Of a stretch of DNA of 64,000 nucleotides, positions 1 through 12,052 are shown one piece after another (positions within the stretch are counted from its first letter, which is position 1; the number at the start of each line of letters is the position of its first letter). The translations under genes and the position numbers were made by a program. The stretch spans positions 310,001-374,000 of the forward strand of contig JASISA010000023.1 of NCBI GenBank assembly GCA_031771865.1, read 5' to 3'. The notes below the pieces were generated by a model. It had not been told where the DNA came from. It saw only the letters and a program-made list of their open reading frames with translations, and made no database searches. Source of the DNA: Nothophaeocryptopus gaeumannii. Lineage: Eukaryota > Ascomycota > Dothideomycetes > Mycosphaerellales > Mycosphaerellaceae.

Positions 1-1
1 C

Positions 2-2049
2 TGGCAGCCCTTGGAACGATATGTCTGCAACCTCTGCATCGAAGCATTGAGTCCCATCACATCAATCACCCAAGTCGAAGTTTCCGTGCGAGACTTGCGA
101 CTGTACGCACGGAAAGAGGCCATCAACGAGATTCCAGGATCACGCAACGGCGACCTTTATGCTCTGTTTCGTTGCCTCAGCATCCAGAACATCATCACTT
201 TGTTCGAGTATGTGCTGGCAGAATCTAGAATCATTCTGCTCTCTTCCCATACCGCTATGCTGCAGCTCGCCTGCTCTGCCCTCACTAGCCTTCTGTATCC
301 GCTGAAGTGGACAGGGGTACTGATCCCGGTCCTGCCGTATCGTCTCATCCAGGCATTGGAGGCGCCGTGTCCCTACATTGCGGGTGTCGAGAAGCGCTAC
401 GAGAGGATAGAGTTTCCGGATGATGATTTCGTCGTCGTCGACCTGGACGAGAACGAGATTAAGAGTCAAGATCATCCGACATTTCTGCCACGACCGCAGC
501 GCCGAAAGCTGCAGGCGTTGTTGCAAGCAGCGGCACCGCACCACACTCGGTTTGGAGTGCCAATGGGACCTCCGCCGTACGTTATCGAAACGTTCCCGAA
601 TGACATGTTCTCGTCGGAAAACCCACAGGTGTTCAACCCGCGAGCGACGCCAGCGACGTTGTCGAGCTACGTCAGCGAGAGCTCGACAACATTCGGCGAT
701 TCGTCGAATCTGCCGGCAACAGGGAGATGTACAGTCTTCAACGCGTTCTTGCAGCAGCGACCTGAATCAGGTCGGGGTAATGAGCGGCCTTCGACAAGCT
801 CCACGGGTACGGGTGCGAACAGCAACTCGTCAGGAGCATCGCCGCCCTCGCCTACGACTGCGCCGTCTCCGGTGTCTGGGAACTTCCCAAGCACACCGAC
901 TTCACGAAATGACTCTGGCTTCGCGCTGCAATCATCTCTGCGCGAGAAGCGTTCTGGTCATTTTAAAGACGGTTTGGCCAGACGCAATTCAACTGTACAC
1001 TCCCTCTTCTATGCCCGCCATCCATTGCCAGACAAGACTAACGCGCCGGAACAGTTCACCATGGATCGCATGAGTACAATTCGAAGACCGAGCGCGCCTG
1101 TCCTTGGCCACCAGCCGACTCCATCAATCATGGGCCATCACCCGAGCATGTCGACCTCCACCCTTGGCATGCCGGCGAACTACGCACCAAGCGTTTACGC
1201 ACAGAGTACCCTCGCAGCCAGTACCATCATGCAGCCCGCCATGTATCAACTGGTTCGGGACAACGACACGACGAAGTGGGTTGAAGGACACTGTCTGAGC
1301 CGTCAGCGTGGCGACAAGAAAACACACTGCACCATTTGTGATGAGCGGTGCGATGAGGGTCTGTTCAGGTGCACAGGTATGTCTACTACCTCTTTCACTT
1401 ATTTCTATGTTTGCTAACCTTTTCAGGCTGCGGCATCACCATTCATGGACGTTGCGCACCGGCTGTTTGCATGGTCTGCCCAGTTGCTTTCCGTGCCGAT
1501 CAGGTGCGCGCTGCTTTTGTGCGCTGCTTTGCTTCACTCTTCTACACCTACCGACGCTTTATGCATCCGGCGTCTGGGGAGCGACGGAAGCAGGGTCTGA
1601 TCTACCATTTCAACATGGATCAATTTCTCCGCAGTGTCCCGCACGGGGATGGAGAGTACATGAACATGCTTCGTCAGACCCAGGCATTCAACGAATTCAT
1701 CCACGAGCGCGAGTCGACACGAGCCGAAGACCCTTCGATCAAGCTCTTCGACGAGATCATTCTGTCCAAGCGAAACCGCGGACACAGAAGCCTCTTCTCG
1801 AAATCCAACACCAGCTTCTTGAGTGACACATCAGATCACTTGTGGCGCTCAGCTGCAGCCACACCACCTACAGCTCGCATTCCAGGCGACGCTCGCGCAG
1901 TCGCAGGTAGAACGCCAGCGAAGCTCGATCCGACCCTTATGAAAGAGCCGCGCAGCATCCAGGGCGTTCCTCGCATTCAGCAAGCCAGGACCAAGCGCAA
2001 GCCAATTGCTAGCATGCTTGGTCTGAGTTCCCAGACTGCCGAGCCATAG
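2..2049 (+). CDS. DENN-domain protein with C-terminal C1-type zinc site (5' truncated)
   Basis: The gene runs in from the left edge, so its start is outside the window. Two exons are visible, 2-1376 and 1427-2049, joined by a 50-nt intron (GTATGT, CTAAC, CAG) that restores frame; 665 residues are visible. The first ~110 residues are a DENN (AEX-3) core, with the segments LAESRIILLSS and PLKWTGVLIPVLP, followed by a disordered Ser/Pro-rich stretch. Residues split by the intron form a C1-like Cys/His cluster (HCTICDERC, then CGITIHGRC, then CMVC). After it comes a helical dDENN-like region and a basic tail. DENN proteins act as GDP/GTP exchange factors for Rab GTPases in membrane traffic; the Rab partner cannot be told from sequence. 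Confidence 0.88.
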
Positions 2050-5000
2050 AACGGCCAGACAGAGACACCGGGGCCTTCGAACGGCATCATCATTTTCGCT
2101 GAGTGAGCTTCCAAGCTCACCTCACTGACAAAAGTCTCTCACTTTGTTTTCAGTATCGGCGTAAACACGGAGTTGCACCAAACACGGACGGTATATTATC
2201 TCGGATGGTATTGTATAGTAGCATCTATTTTCCAGCGACGGCGCAAACGGCGAATGAAATCGAACTCTCACACCAGACGGCACTTTCGACTTTCTTCCCC
2301 CGGCAACAGGCATCGACGAGGCAGGGACGGGAGGAGGTAGATCGGAAAATTGGCGGTAGAAGGTGGGTGGTCAAGTTGAGCTTATAGAGAACAAGTCTTA
2401 GCGCCTTGTTCCTTGGGTGTGCATCTGAAAGCAAATGGGATGGATGGGATAGAAGTCTGCTCTCCTGGGTTGCTATGGCGCGCTCGACAGCAGAATGTAC
2501 TATTAGAAGCGATTAGAGGGAAGCATACTGAGATGAGAAGGGGTGCAGAGTGTATGTAGTAGCTACTATCCTGCTGCTGCTGCTGCTTTCTGCAGTAGCG
2601 GGAGGTGCCATGCGGCTGGGGTCAGAGAGGGCCTGCTGCGAGACGCGGCTGGGGCTTGGGAAGCTCTGGCTGTGAGATATGGCTTGTGTACGATATGTGA
2701 GAAAGAAATCATTTGGAAGAGGTTCATTTTGTGCCGATGTTTCCGATGGTAGTGCGTGGGTGAGATGAGCGAACTTGCTTACTGTGAAGCTACTGCTTCT
2801 GCCGTAGCAGGAGATGCTGTGCGGCTGGGGTTTGAGACGACCTGCTGTGTGTCTGTACCAAATGGTGAGAAGAAAGAAGCTGGAAGAATTCACTTTGTGT
2901 CAAATGTTTCCGATGTGGTTTGAGAAGAGAAAAAGAACTTTCATGCAACGCTCGACAATGTTCGGCGTGAAACTCCGAGCGCTTTCACATGATAAACAGG
3001 CTCCCACGACGGTAAATATTGAGCACGATTCCGGGCCGTTTTCTCGTCAATCTCTCTGTCACATGTACCGATCTATGCAGTGTATGCCATGGTTACTGGA
3101 AGCTGAAGTCGCATCTACAGGCAAATGATGAACGGCCTACAACCGGGAGTGTATGCCAGTGCAGATTTAGCTCTTGCGATTGCGCAATACCGTCCCGTCA
3201 CTCAATTGCAAGTGGGGAGAACAGTAGTATCGAGCGAAGCATGAGTTACATCCGAGTCTTCTGAAGCCTCTCCTCGATGTTCTAGAATCCTTGGATCAAA
3301 GGTACCGACCAGTAGTCCAATTTGACCGGCTCGGGACTTGTCAAGGACACGGGACTAGGGCAGATTGCAGCTGGTTTGGGCATCGAAATAGTAGTCACTT
3401 CGACCATTGTTCAACGGACCGGGTTAGCTATTTTATGCAAATGTAGAATTCTCGACGGCGAATGGTCTGCAAGCTTCCATTGGGGCCGAGTTCTCTGCAC
3501 GTGGTAGTCGTTCCAGAAGCTGTTTGCTCGGTCGTCGGGGGATATATACGCAAACCTTTTGGGCGATCGTTTCTCGTTCATGCAATAGCAGAAGCTGCCA
3601 GGCTTAAGTAAGCCCCAAAGCCTGCTGGTGCGTCGCCAGTGAAAGGTGGTTATTTCTGTTTGCCGTCAACGTGTCTGCATGAGGTACAATGCAGACCGAT
3701 CGTCTGTGTGTTGTATTTGATATGTGCGTAGGTGGCACTCAAGCCATGCTTGTGCTTTGGTATGTGACAGCCAATTTGAATGACAGCCATTGAGCGCTCG
3801 TGGTAGAACTTCGGCACGATCATAGAGGTATTCTTCTAAGTGATAGTTCAATGGAGGAGGTGACCAAGGTGAGCAAAGTGACGACCTGAAGTTACTCCCG
3901 CGCCTTACAGCTGGTCGTAACGCAATCGCATATGTCCAAGGATGTCAATATGTGAGAAGCTTTGGTCGGTCCCGAGCCGCTGGGTACTGTACGAACTTGT
4001 TCAACACTATCGACAGGGGGTTGGGTCAATGTCCTGGTCATCCTGTACAATGGCTGGGAGCATTCGTGACGCATCAGCAATAGGGCTGTGCGAGATGTTG
4101 TGACGACCAGTTGCCCCCAAGGCTTGTCCAACCACTTCGACCAGAATGTGATCAGTAACAATTGTAAGCTCACGGAGCTGTCGACGCAAGAAACGGGGTT
4201 CGAATGGAGCTCCGAAGCTATCGACTAGAGACCCTTGACTTGAGGCTGAGTCTTTGCAGCTTATGCACGGTCGTGCAGGTTGCAGGCGCCAAGGATTTGA
4301 CGATTGACCTGACTGGGTTGGCTGGGGTTGCATGAACCCAAGGAATCTCGTGGCGTGCATGAGCCAAAGTGTCGGAAAGAGGCAGGACTTTGGTGTTTTG
4401 GGCTGGTGCACATGGCGGTGGCTGGGAAAGGTTCGGCTGTTGTTGCTCGCCACGGGAAAGTCGATTGGGCGGCGAACACTGAGTTGCTCCGGACAAGAAC
4501 ACAGCGGCAAGCCGAGCCATCTTTCATGTGCAGGACAAGACTGCAAGAATAGATCAAGAGGAAGTGCAGCAATAGAAACTAAACAATGTTTTTAACACTA
4601 ATAATACTGGCCCGCTCCGATGAGATCTTGAGACTTCTGAGTTCAGGTAGCCATTCGATTTCGGTATGGCCGACTTCGACGTGGACGTGAGAGTGCGATC
4701 GCTACTCTTGATGCCTGGAGCAGACTCGAGAGGTAATTGCATGTGATGCAGTTGGCCCTGCCTGGAAAGTAGGATATGGTGACTGTTCAGATGGGTGGGA
4801 ATTCTGAGGATGTTCGTCAAGCTGGAAGTGCTATAAGCGTCGCTCTCATCGGCTGGTCCATGATATTTGTGCTCTTCGAGGCATGACTTCACTGCTGTGC
4901 TTAGAGATCAGCAATGATGTAGCTGCCAGATCGGGAGATGTCTTCGAAACAGTGTACTTTCTGTGAAGGATTATGTGGCAGTTTTGTTGCCCTCTGTCGT

Positions 5001-5723
5001 ACTGAGGAAGGAAGGAAGTGTCGTCGGTGAGCACCCCTGTCAGACGGCAAATTTGATCTTGATGATCCTGGTCAGCGCGACACTGGCAAGACGTGCGACT
5101 TCAAGTTCTCTCGTCAGCGACATTTCGAGGACTTTCTGCCTGACATCTGGTGCGATTCGGTCTCTGCTGACGGCTTGCCGAAGCGTGATACGGCTGCTTA
5201 ACCGAAGGCTGACCAAGCTTCTCGCCATGCTTCTCACTTCGGCTCGCCAGTGCCGAACGATGACCGCTCGGTTTCACAGCCGGTCAAGCAAACAGCTTGC
5301 CTAAAGCAGTGCAACACATCGCATACGAAGAGCACAGAATAGTGCCGGTGCCGGCAAAGCAAGATGCCATCTCCGCAGTCCCCATATGGCTTGGCTGGAG
5401 CATCTGGTGGGGTGTTGACCCGTCACGAGACGTTTTTGCATCGACTTGTCCGAGCTGAACTGCAGAAACCACTGGAGTCATAGCCAATGGTTGCTTGCCT
5501 TTTGTATACAGCGACGATCACGGACCCTTCACTATGACCGCTCGCCGGCCCACTGCTAGCCAGCGTACCGAGAGGTTACACATCGCTAAGGTAATCATCC
5601 AGCTTGGAATACCACTTCTTTCTCCATCTCCTTGAACTGCTTTACCATCTGCCGCTGACCTCGCGAGTGCGCGTCGACCGCAACTGAACCACCTTGGATC
5701 TGGGCAAGCCATTTGAGGGCAAG
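2050..5723. other. intergenic region, no supportable gene
   Basis: About 3.7 kb without an open frame that has family signature, plausible start and splice pattern. Several frames are open for 60-180 codons on both strands around 4007-4600, but they overlap one another and resemble nothing I know. The left part holds a diverged tandem duplication (listed separately). The right end must contain the promoter of the transporter gene. Confidence 0.5.
2585..2917. repeat. diverged tandem duplication in the 3' flank of the DENN gene
   Basis: Two similar blocks lie side by side, about 2585-2750 and 2793-2917. Both run GCAGTAGCGGGAG / GCCGTAGCAGGAG, then TGCGGCTGGGGT, then GTGAGAAAGAAA / GTGAGAAGAAAG, then TTCATTTTGTGCC / TTCACTTTGTGTC, and end in ATGTTTCCGATG. 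The first copy has an extra ~45 nt in the middle. It is noncoding and of unknown role. Confidence 0.6.
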
Positions 5724-7398
5724 ATGCGACTACCGTTCAAGGCCAGCGAGAAAGGCGCCACATCGCCAGACGCTTCAGAGAAATATCAAGAAAATGCAGA
5801 GGCTCTGCCACAATACCACCCCGAAGGATACGACGATGACCTTCACGTGGAATGCCCGCCGCACACGACCGAGCGACGACTTGTCACCAAGATAGATTGG
5901 CACGTCGTTCCCTTCCTTTGCATTCTGTATCTACTGGCCTTCCTGGATCGAATCAACATTTCCAATGCCAACGTCTTTGGCCTGTCCAAGCAGCTAGGAC
6001 TGAATGGGGACGAGTTCAACGTGGCTCTCGTCATCTTTTTTGTACCATACGTGCTCTTCGAGATTCCGAGCAACATCCTCCTCAAGAGGTTCAAGCCGCA
6101 TGTATGGCTGAGCGCGAACATGTTCTTGTTCGGCTTCACTACGATCATGCAAGGGATCGTCAAGAATTACAGCGGACTACTGGCGACACGTTTCTTTCTT
6201 GGAGTGTTCGAAACGGGCATGTTTCCCGGATGCTTCTACCTGATCGGCATGTGGTATCGACGACATGAGGCGCAGAAGAGGTATAGCTTCTTCTTCAGCT
6301 CTACCACCTTGGCCGGCGCTTTCGGTGGGCTGTTGGCAGCTGCCATTGGCAAGATGGACGGTGTGGCAGGGTACGCTGGATGGCGTTGGATGTAAGTGTT
6401 TTAACCTCAGTGCAGCGAGCTACTGCTGATGATCCTATGCAGCTTCATCCTCGAAGGATGCCTCACCGTTGCTGTATCCTTCATCTTTTTCTTCCTTCTA
6501 CCCAGCTTCCCTGAGCACGCCAAGTGGCTGCAAGAGGACGAGAAGGATTATGTCGCGGCAAGATTGCGAATGGACCAAGGCAAATCCGCACTCGAGCGCC
6601 CCATCGGCCTTAAGGATATCGTGCAGGTCTTCAAAGACTACAAGGTCATCGTTGCCGGCTTCATGTACTTTGGTCTGATCGTTCCCGCCTACGGCTATGC
6701 CTACTTTGCTCCGGGCATCATCCAGACATACGGCTATGGCACCATTGAGACCCAGCTTCATTCGGTTCCTCCGTGGGCGGCCGCGTTTGTCTTTGCCATG
6801 ATTCTCGCCACTGTCTCTGACGCCGCGAAACATCGCTTCTGGTTCGCCATCTTTGGCATTTGCATTGGGATCGCAGGCTTTGGAATCCTCATTTCTGTGC
6901 ACGACAACACCAGTCTGCAATACGGTATGCTCTGGTTGACCTTGTAAGCTTGCACACTGCTGACAGTCACTCTAGGTGCCCTTTTCCTTGTGACTATGGG
7001 AACATACTCGGTTATGCCCATCGTCGTCTGCTGGTTCAATATGAATCTAGGAGGCCACCATCGACGATCCATCGGCAGCGCGTGGCAGATTGGGTAAGAG
7101 ACTCGAGGCTGAAGGCCAATTCGAGTACAGGACACGTGCTGACATTCACAGATTTGGCAATATTGGCGGCATCATCGCTGTCTTCGCTTTCTTGAAGAAG
7201 GATGCTCCGAAGTACATCACCGGCTACTCGATATGCATCGCGTTTACGATTGTCAGCATCATCGCATGCATCATCTATGGGCTGGCTTGCTGGTCGCAGA
7301 ACAGGAAGAGAGATCGGACGGCCGTTGACCTTGGGTTGACGGAGCATGAGAGAACGGAGATGGGTGATCTGAGCCCGACATATCGATATCTGCTCTGA
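5724..7398 (+). CDS. MFS transporter, allantoate permease / anion:cation symporter (Dal5-Tna1) type
   Basis: Four exons (5724-6391, 6443-6924, 6976-7093, 7152-7398) give 504 residues; all introns are 51-58 nt with GT..AG ends and each junction restores a conserved family motif (GWRWIFILEG; YGALFLVTMG; AWQIGFGNIGG). The start is the ATG at 5724, since the upstream in-frame extension has only TTG. The N-terminus is cytosolic with KIDWHVVPFL before TM1 and LAFLDRINISNANVFG after it, typical of the ACS family that imports nicotinate, allantoate, pantothenate or similar carboxylates. The half-way signature FLPSFPEHAKWL-type segment is present. The protein should sit in the plasma membrane with 12 helices. 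Substrate cannot be assigned. Confidence 0.9.
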
Positions 7399-8011
7399 GG
7401 GAGGGGGGAAAGGCAGGGAGGTCAGGGGATTTCCATAGAAAGACCATTTCGAACGGAGATACGATCTGATGAGCAACAACCATTGCTCGCTCACCATAAT
7501 GAGCAGTCACATTCCAACTTGCCACTCGTGTCTTTGTTTAGCTCAGATCTCCGAATCAGTATCTTTGAAGCCATCCATGCGCCGCAAGCCCTGGGTTTCT
7601 TCAATCCAAACCCAGAAGAGCGATTGTTGTGAGAGCTCAAGGCCAATTTGCTGGCGCAACTCGCGCGCTCAATTGCGCGCCCGAAGGCCCGCCGCTAACT
7701 CCGGGTAGAGCCGGCCCAATCAAGTCTCGCTGGCTCGTGCGTTTGCCAAGAGCCCACTGAATTCGCAAGACTTTGAGCCCGCTGCTCGACTTTGAATCTG
7801 GCAGCGACGACGTCGAACATCTCCCACCACCAGACAACACCGGTAGGTTGCATCCCGCACACAACGTTCCGCTGTAATACGATACGACTGTTCGAGCCTT
7901 CATCGCTGCGATTGAGGGCCGCCCACACCACCGCGAATCTCTCCCGACCCGCCACGCTTCGACATCGCACACCCACACAAAGCATACCACTGACATCTAT
8001 CTCCAGCCAAC
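7399..8011. other. intergenic region with Rps23 promoter and 5' UTR
   Basis: About 600 nt between the transporter stop and the Rps23 start. The last ~200 nt are C-rich on the plus strand with few G runs, typical of fungal ribosomal protein gene leaders. No other feature seen. Confidence 0.45.
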
Positions 8012-8609
8012 ATGGGAAAGGGAAAGCCGAGAGGACTATTGGCCGCGCGCAAGCTCCGTAACCACCGCCGTGAGCAGCAGTGGGCCGATCTCCACTACAA
8101 GAAGCGATTACTCGGTACCGCATACAAGTCCTCGCCATTCGGAGTACGTACAACCCCATCGATATCAGGAGAACGAAGAGAGGGACACGCGACACAACGA
8201 GAGATGAGGAGAGAGAATCGAGATATACAGAGCATATACTGACGGACATCAAGGGTTCATCACACGCCAAGGGCATCGTCCTCGAAAAGGTCGGTGTTGA
8301 GGCCAAGCAGCCCAACTCTGCCATTCGCAAGTGTGTGCGTGTGCAGCTCATCAAGAACGGCAAGAAGGTCACCGCTTTCGGTATGATACAAAAACCAAGC
8401 ACCACACGAGGCACACACTGACAGATACAGTGCCAAATGACGGTTGCTTAAACTTCGTCGACGAGAACGACGAGGTCCTGCTTGCTGGTTTCGGTCGTAA
8501 GGGCAAGGCCAAGGGTGATATTCCCGGTGTGCGATTCAAGGTCGTCAAGGTCTCTGGTGTCGGTCTCAGCGCTCTCTGGAAGGAGAAGAAGGAGAAGCCA
8601 CGTTCGTAA
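8012..8609 (+). CDS. rps23: 40S ribosomal protein S23 (uS12)
   Basis: Three exons (8012-8143, 8254-8380, 8431-8609) encode 145 residues, the universal eukaryotic length. The N-terminus [14 protein letters not shown] and C-terminus KEKKEKPRS match the family throughout. The protein lies at the decoding centre of the small subunit; the loop [10 protein letters not shown] contains the proline that is hydroxylated in other eukaryotes. The introns are 110 and 50 nt, both with a CTGAC-type branch point near the acceptor; early introns are usual for fungal ribosomal protein genes. Confidence 0.98.
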
Positions 8610-9386
8610 ACGATTGATTGATGCATGGCGGCTTGCGGGAATCTTCAGGCGTTATGAAAGAGCGGCATCACCAAGAATCGTGGTGGATTGGGCTGGGCTT
8701 CAGCAGGCCCTCATGGTTACACCTCACGAAATTTTGAGGCAGAGGGTCACTTCTAGCGCTATGCACTGCTATGGAATGAGAACTTGAAACGTCCATGAAC
8801 TGATCTGCGGTCGACGTAGGCTGTTCCAGCAAGGCACGTCGAATGTGCAACCTTCTCCAATTCGGCTCCGAGCCATTCCCTTTGTACCAGACGCAAGTGA
8901 AGTACAGTGGCTACGGCAAAGTCCTTTCTCGGCACATTGATTATCCGCTTTCATCATGAGATGCTTTCTACTGCACAAGCATTCCCGGCAAGTACTCCCA
9001 AATTGCCGTCTTTGCCGCCCATATCGGCCAGGACACCAACCAGTGAGATCGAATACTCATCAACATGACCTGCAGAGCCTCCGCAACGGACTTCCGATGG
9101 CAAAGGGCTAACAGAGAAGTGCTCGGCACATTCGATCTTTGATGGAGGACATGCTCCAAGGTCCGAGCGCGTGGTGGATGCGACCTTGACATTATAGCCG
9201 AGGTGGTCTGCGGCAAGCGCATCAATATACACCCCAGCTCACCCCCTCCACTTCATGCGTTATTTGCGACGCTGTACTTTCGAGTCGACCTCTTCTCATC
9301 TCATATACCCACTGCCTGCTTGAAGATCTATCCTCTACCGTTGATCTTTCTTACTTACTCAACTAATCTCCCACATAATTGCAACC
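8610..9386. other. intergenic region
   Basis: No gene supported. The last ~130 nt before the thiolase start are pyrimidine-rich (TCTTCTCATCTC, CTTACTTACTC), consistent with a 5' UTR and promoter. Confidence 0.45.
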
Positions 9387-10834
9387 ATGGCCGCCAAAGC
9401 AGCAAAGAACAAGCCTCCGGGTATGCATATCCAAACATCCCAAGTCACTTTCAAGATCTCCCTGCTAACTGATCTGTCCCAGTCTACGTCCTCGGCGTAG
9501 GTATGACCAAATTCATCAAACCCCGCGGTAAAGTCGACTACACCGAACTCGGTTTCGAAGCCGGCATCAAAGCCATGATCGACGCCGGAGTAAACTACGA
9601 CGACATGGACGCCGGCGTCGCCTGCTACTGCTACGGCGACTCTACCTGCGGGCAACGCGTCTTCTACCAATTCGGAATGACCCAGATTCCAATCTACAAT
9701 GTCAACAATAACTGCTCTACTGGTTCCACTGGTCTGCACTTGGGAAGGACGATGATTGCGGGCGGTATGGCGGAGGCTGTCCTTGTGGTGGGGTTTGAGA
9801 AGATGAACCCAGGGAGTTTACAGAGTTACTTTTTGGATCGAGCGAATCCTACGGGTACGACAGCAGAGATGATGGTCGCTACTCGCGGACGAACAAACGC
9901 GCCCGAAGCAGCGCAATTCTTCGGAAACGCTGGTCGCGAGTACAAGGAGAAATTCGGCGCAAAGAATGAAGATTTCGCGGAGATCGGTCGAATCAACCAC
10001 GAACATTCCAAGAGGAACCCTTACTCGCAGTTCATGCAGGAGTATACCCTCGATCAAGTCATGCAGTCGACTATGATCCACGAACCCCTGACGAAGCTCC
10101 AATGCTGTCCCACCTCCGACGGAGGAGCTGCCGCCGTCCTCGTCAGCGAAGCTTTCCTCGCCGCACGCCCCCACCTGCGCGATCAAGCGATCCTCATCGC
10201 CGGCCAAACCCTCGCCACAGACGCCCCTTCCCTCTTCTCCCGCTCCGCTATCGACCTCATGGGCTACGATATGACCAAATACGCGGCCCGCACAGCCATG
10301 GAAGAAGCGGGTGTCAAACCCTCCGATGTGAAAGTTTGTGAATTGCATGATTGTTTCAGTGCGAACGAGATGATCACCATCGATGCGCTTGGGTTGTGTG
10401 AACATGGAAAAGCCCACGAGATGGTGAGGAATGGAGATATTACCTACGGAGGTAAAATGGTCATCAACCCCTCAGGAGGACTCATCTCCAAAGGCCACCC
10501 GCTCGGCGCTACGGGTATCGCGCAATGTTCCGAGTTAGTTTGGCACTTGCGTGGATGGGCGAATAATCGTCTTGTTCCTGACACCACCGTTGCGTTGCAA
10601 CATAACTTGGGACTTGGGGGTGCGGTGGTATGTACTGTGTACAAGAGGGCTGATGGGAAAGCGCCGAAGAGTGTGTCCGATGCGGAGGTTGCGAAGAAGG
10701 GGAATTTGGGGTATAACCCAGCTACGGAGGCGAGGGGGTTTACGAAGAAGCAGGCGGATGAGGTGAGGAGTAAGAAGGCGAGGAGTGAGTGGGCGTTGAA
10801 GGATATTCAGACGAAGGTTGAGAGTAGGTTTTAG
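9387..10834 (+). CDS. SCP2-type thiolase / sterol carrier protein x-like acyltransferase
   Basis: A 34-nt first exon (MAAKAAKNKPP) is joined over a 62-nt intron (9421-9482) to exon 9483-10834, giving 461 residues. Thiolase landmarks are intact: the nucleophile Cys at about residue 89 in NNNCSTGSTG, the HDCFSANE motif near residue 300, and the GHPLGATG motif near residue 350. The family (SCP-x thiolase) cleaves 3-oxoacyl-CoA in peroxisomal beta-oxidation of branched or sterol side chains. There is no SCP2 lipid-binding domain at the C-terminus, as in many fungal single-domain forms. The C-terminal tripeptide is SRF, not a canonical peroxisome signal, so location is uncertain. Confidence 0.9.
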
Positions 10835-11239
10835 ATGATCGAGGGGCAAGAAGGAGCATGAGAGACCGTGAAGTAAACCGGCGAGACCACAGGATGAGAT
10901 GTTGATAGCCTGCAGTTGCATCAGTATGTATTCAGTTTCAGTAATGGAAAGAAAGCAATTCAAAAGAAAATGTCGGAATTGAACCCACGACACACACACT
11001 CGTAGGCTGCTCGAGCCAGCGAAAATGCAAAATGTTGTCCCATCCACTCAAGCGATTGCAAGTACAACGAGCGACTAATAATGAGCGTGTGTGGAGAACG
11101 TCGATATCGGCAAATGCGCGGCGTTCATTGGGCGGGTATACTGGACGCTCATAATCAACGCAAGTAGCGAACAGGCATTTAAGTGTTCTGCGTTTAGACT
11201 GTTTTTCCGGGGGGGCTAATGTAGTCCGGGGCACTGTTC
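10835..11239. other. intergenic region, thiolase 3' flank
   Basis: Normal base composition, no gene. A stretch at about 10965-11050 superficially resembles a tRNA T-arm on the minus strand but does not fold as one (see rejected items). Confidence 0.4.
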
Positions 11240-11733
11240 GTCTAGTCATTCCCTACGGAGTATTAGATGAGGCATTTCGTGATACCACTGCTATCGCTCG
11301 ACTATAGACATGACTTAGTATAGTACCGACGTCGGGCCTAAGGAGTTACTTATACCTTAGAAGGAGAATCTGAAATAGGAGTTCTATACTAGAAGCTTAG
11401 GTTACGAAGTCGAGGAACATACTAACCTCACGACTGCATTTAGAAGAGGTGTCCGTATACGAAGCGTTTAAGTAGATCTTTATATGCTCGTATATACCTA
11501 CATCTAGAGCAGTATCTCCAAATCGATAACATTGTAGTATCGCTATCCTTCTTTCGGCACTTAGCCTAATTATGCTAGTATTAGCCTTAGCAGTATAGAA
11601 GAAAGTTATAGCGCCTTTCCTCTATACCGATCTAGAAGACTAGAGTAAGATACTAATTTCGCGCCGGATCGAGATTCACAATAGCAACCGGTAGAACCAA
11701 TTCTCCATCCGGGCTTTACCTTCACCTCTATTC
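11240..11733. repeat. AT-rich, TpA-rich block with RIP-like composition
   Basis: The base use changes sharply from the flanks: TA dinucleotides (CTATA, TAGTA, TTAGA) abound while CA and TG are scarce. This is the pattern left by repeat-induced point mutation, which turns CpA into TpA. No reading frame survives, so the original repeat cannot be named. Confidence 0.6.
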
Positions 11734-12000
11734 TAGTAAAACTTAGCTAGGTTCAGTTATCTACCACATCGTCTCGGTGAAACTTATAGCCAGGTCCAGT
11801 TATCTACCATATCGTTCAGGTAAAACTTGGCTAGTTTAATTCTCTGCTGTATCGTCCCGGTGAAACTTGGCCAGTTTCAGTTGTCTGCCGCATCGTTCCG
11901 GCTGAGGTTTCTTCGAGGATTGAGAATCTATAACGTCTGCTGCATCGTCCTGGCTGGAGGTTTCTTCGAGGATTAAGAATCTACACCATACAACATATCG
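11734..12000. repeat. degenerate minisatellite, six units of 40-52 nt
   Basis: Six successive units begin near 11734, 11777, 11821, 11861, 11901 and 11953. The first four share the order AAACTTGGCCAG, TTCAGTT, TCTGCCGCATCGT, CCCGG; the last two keep the TGCATCGTCC end but replace the middle with GGTTTCTTCGAGGATT and AGAATCTA. The array ends about 50 nt before the start codon of the small secreted peptide, so it lies in its promoter or leader. Confidence 0.7.
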
Positions 12001-12052
12001 GCTCGCATACGCACTACACTATCTACTCAAACCTCACCGAGACCTACAGAAT

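Noticed and set aside
4007..4546. 179-codon minus-strand frame
   Set aside because: No family resemblance, no splice logic, and several other frames on both strands are open over the same DNA.
8954..9232. 92-codon minus-strand frame upstream of the thiolase gene
   Set aside because: No recognisable motif and a second minus frame is equally open.
10965..11050. Minus-strand tRNA-like stretch with GTGGGTTCAATTCC
   Set aside because: The T-stem has a mismatch, the acceptor strands do not pair, and no D-arm is in place.
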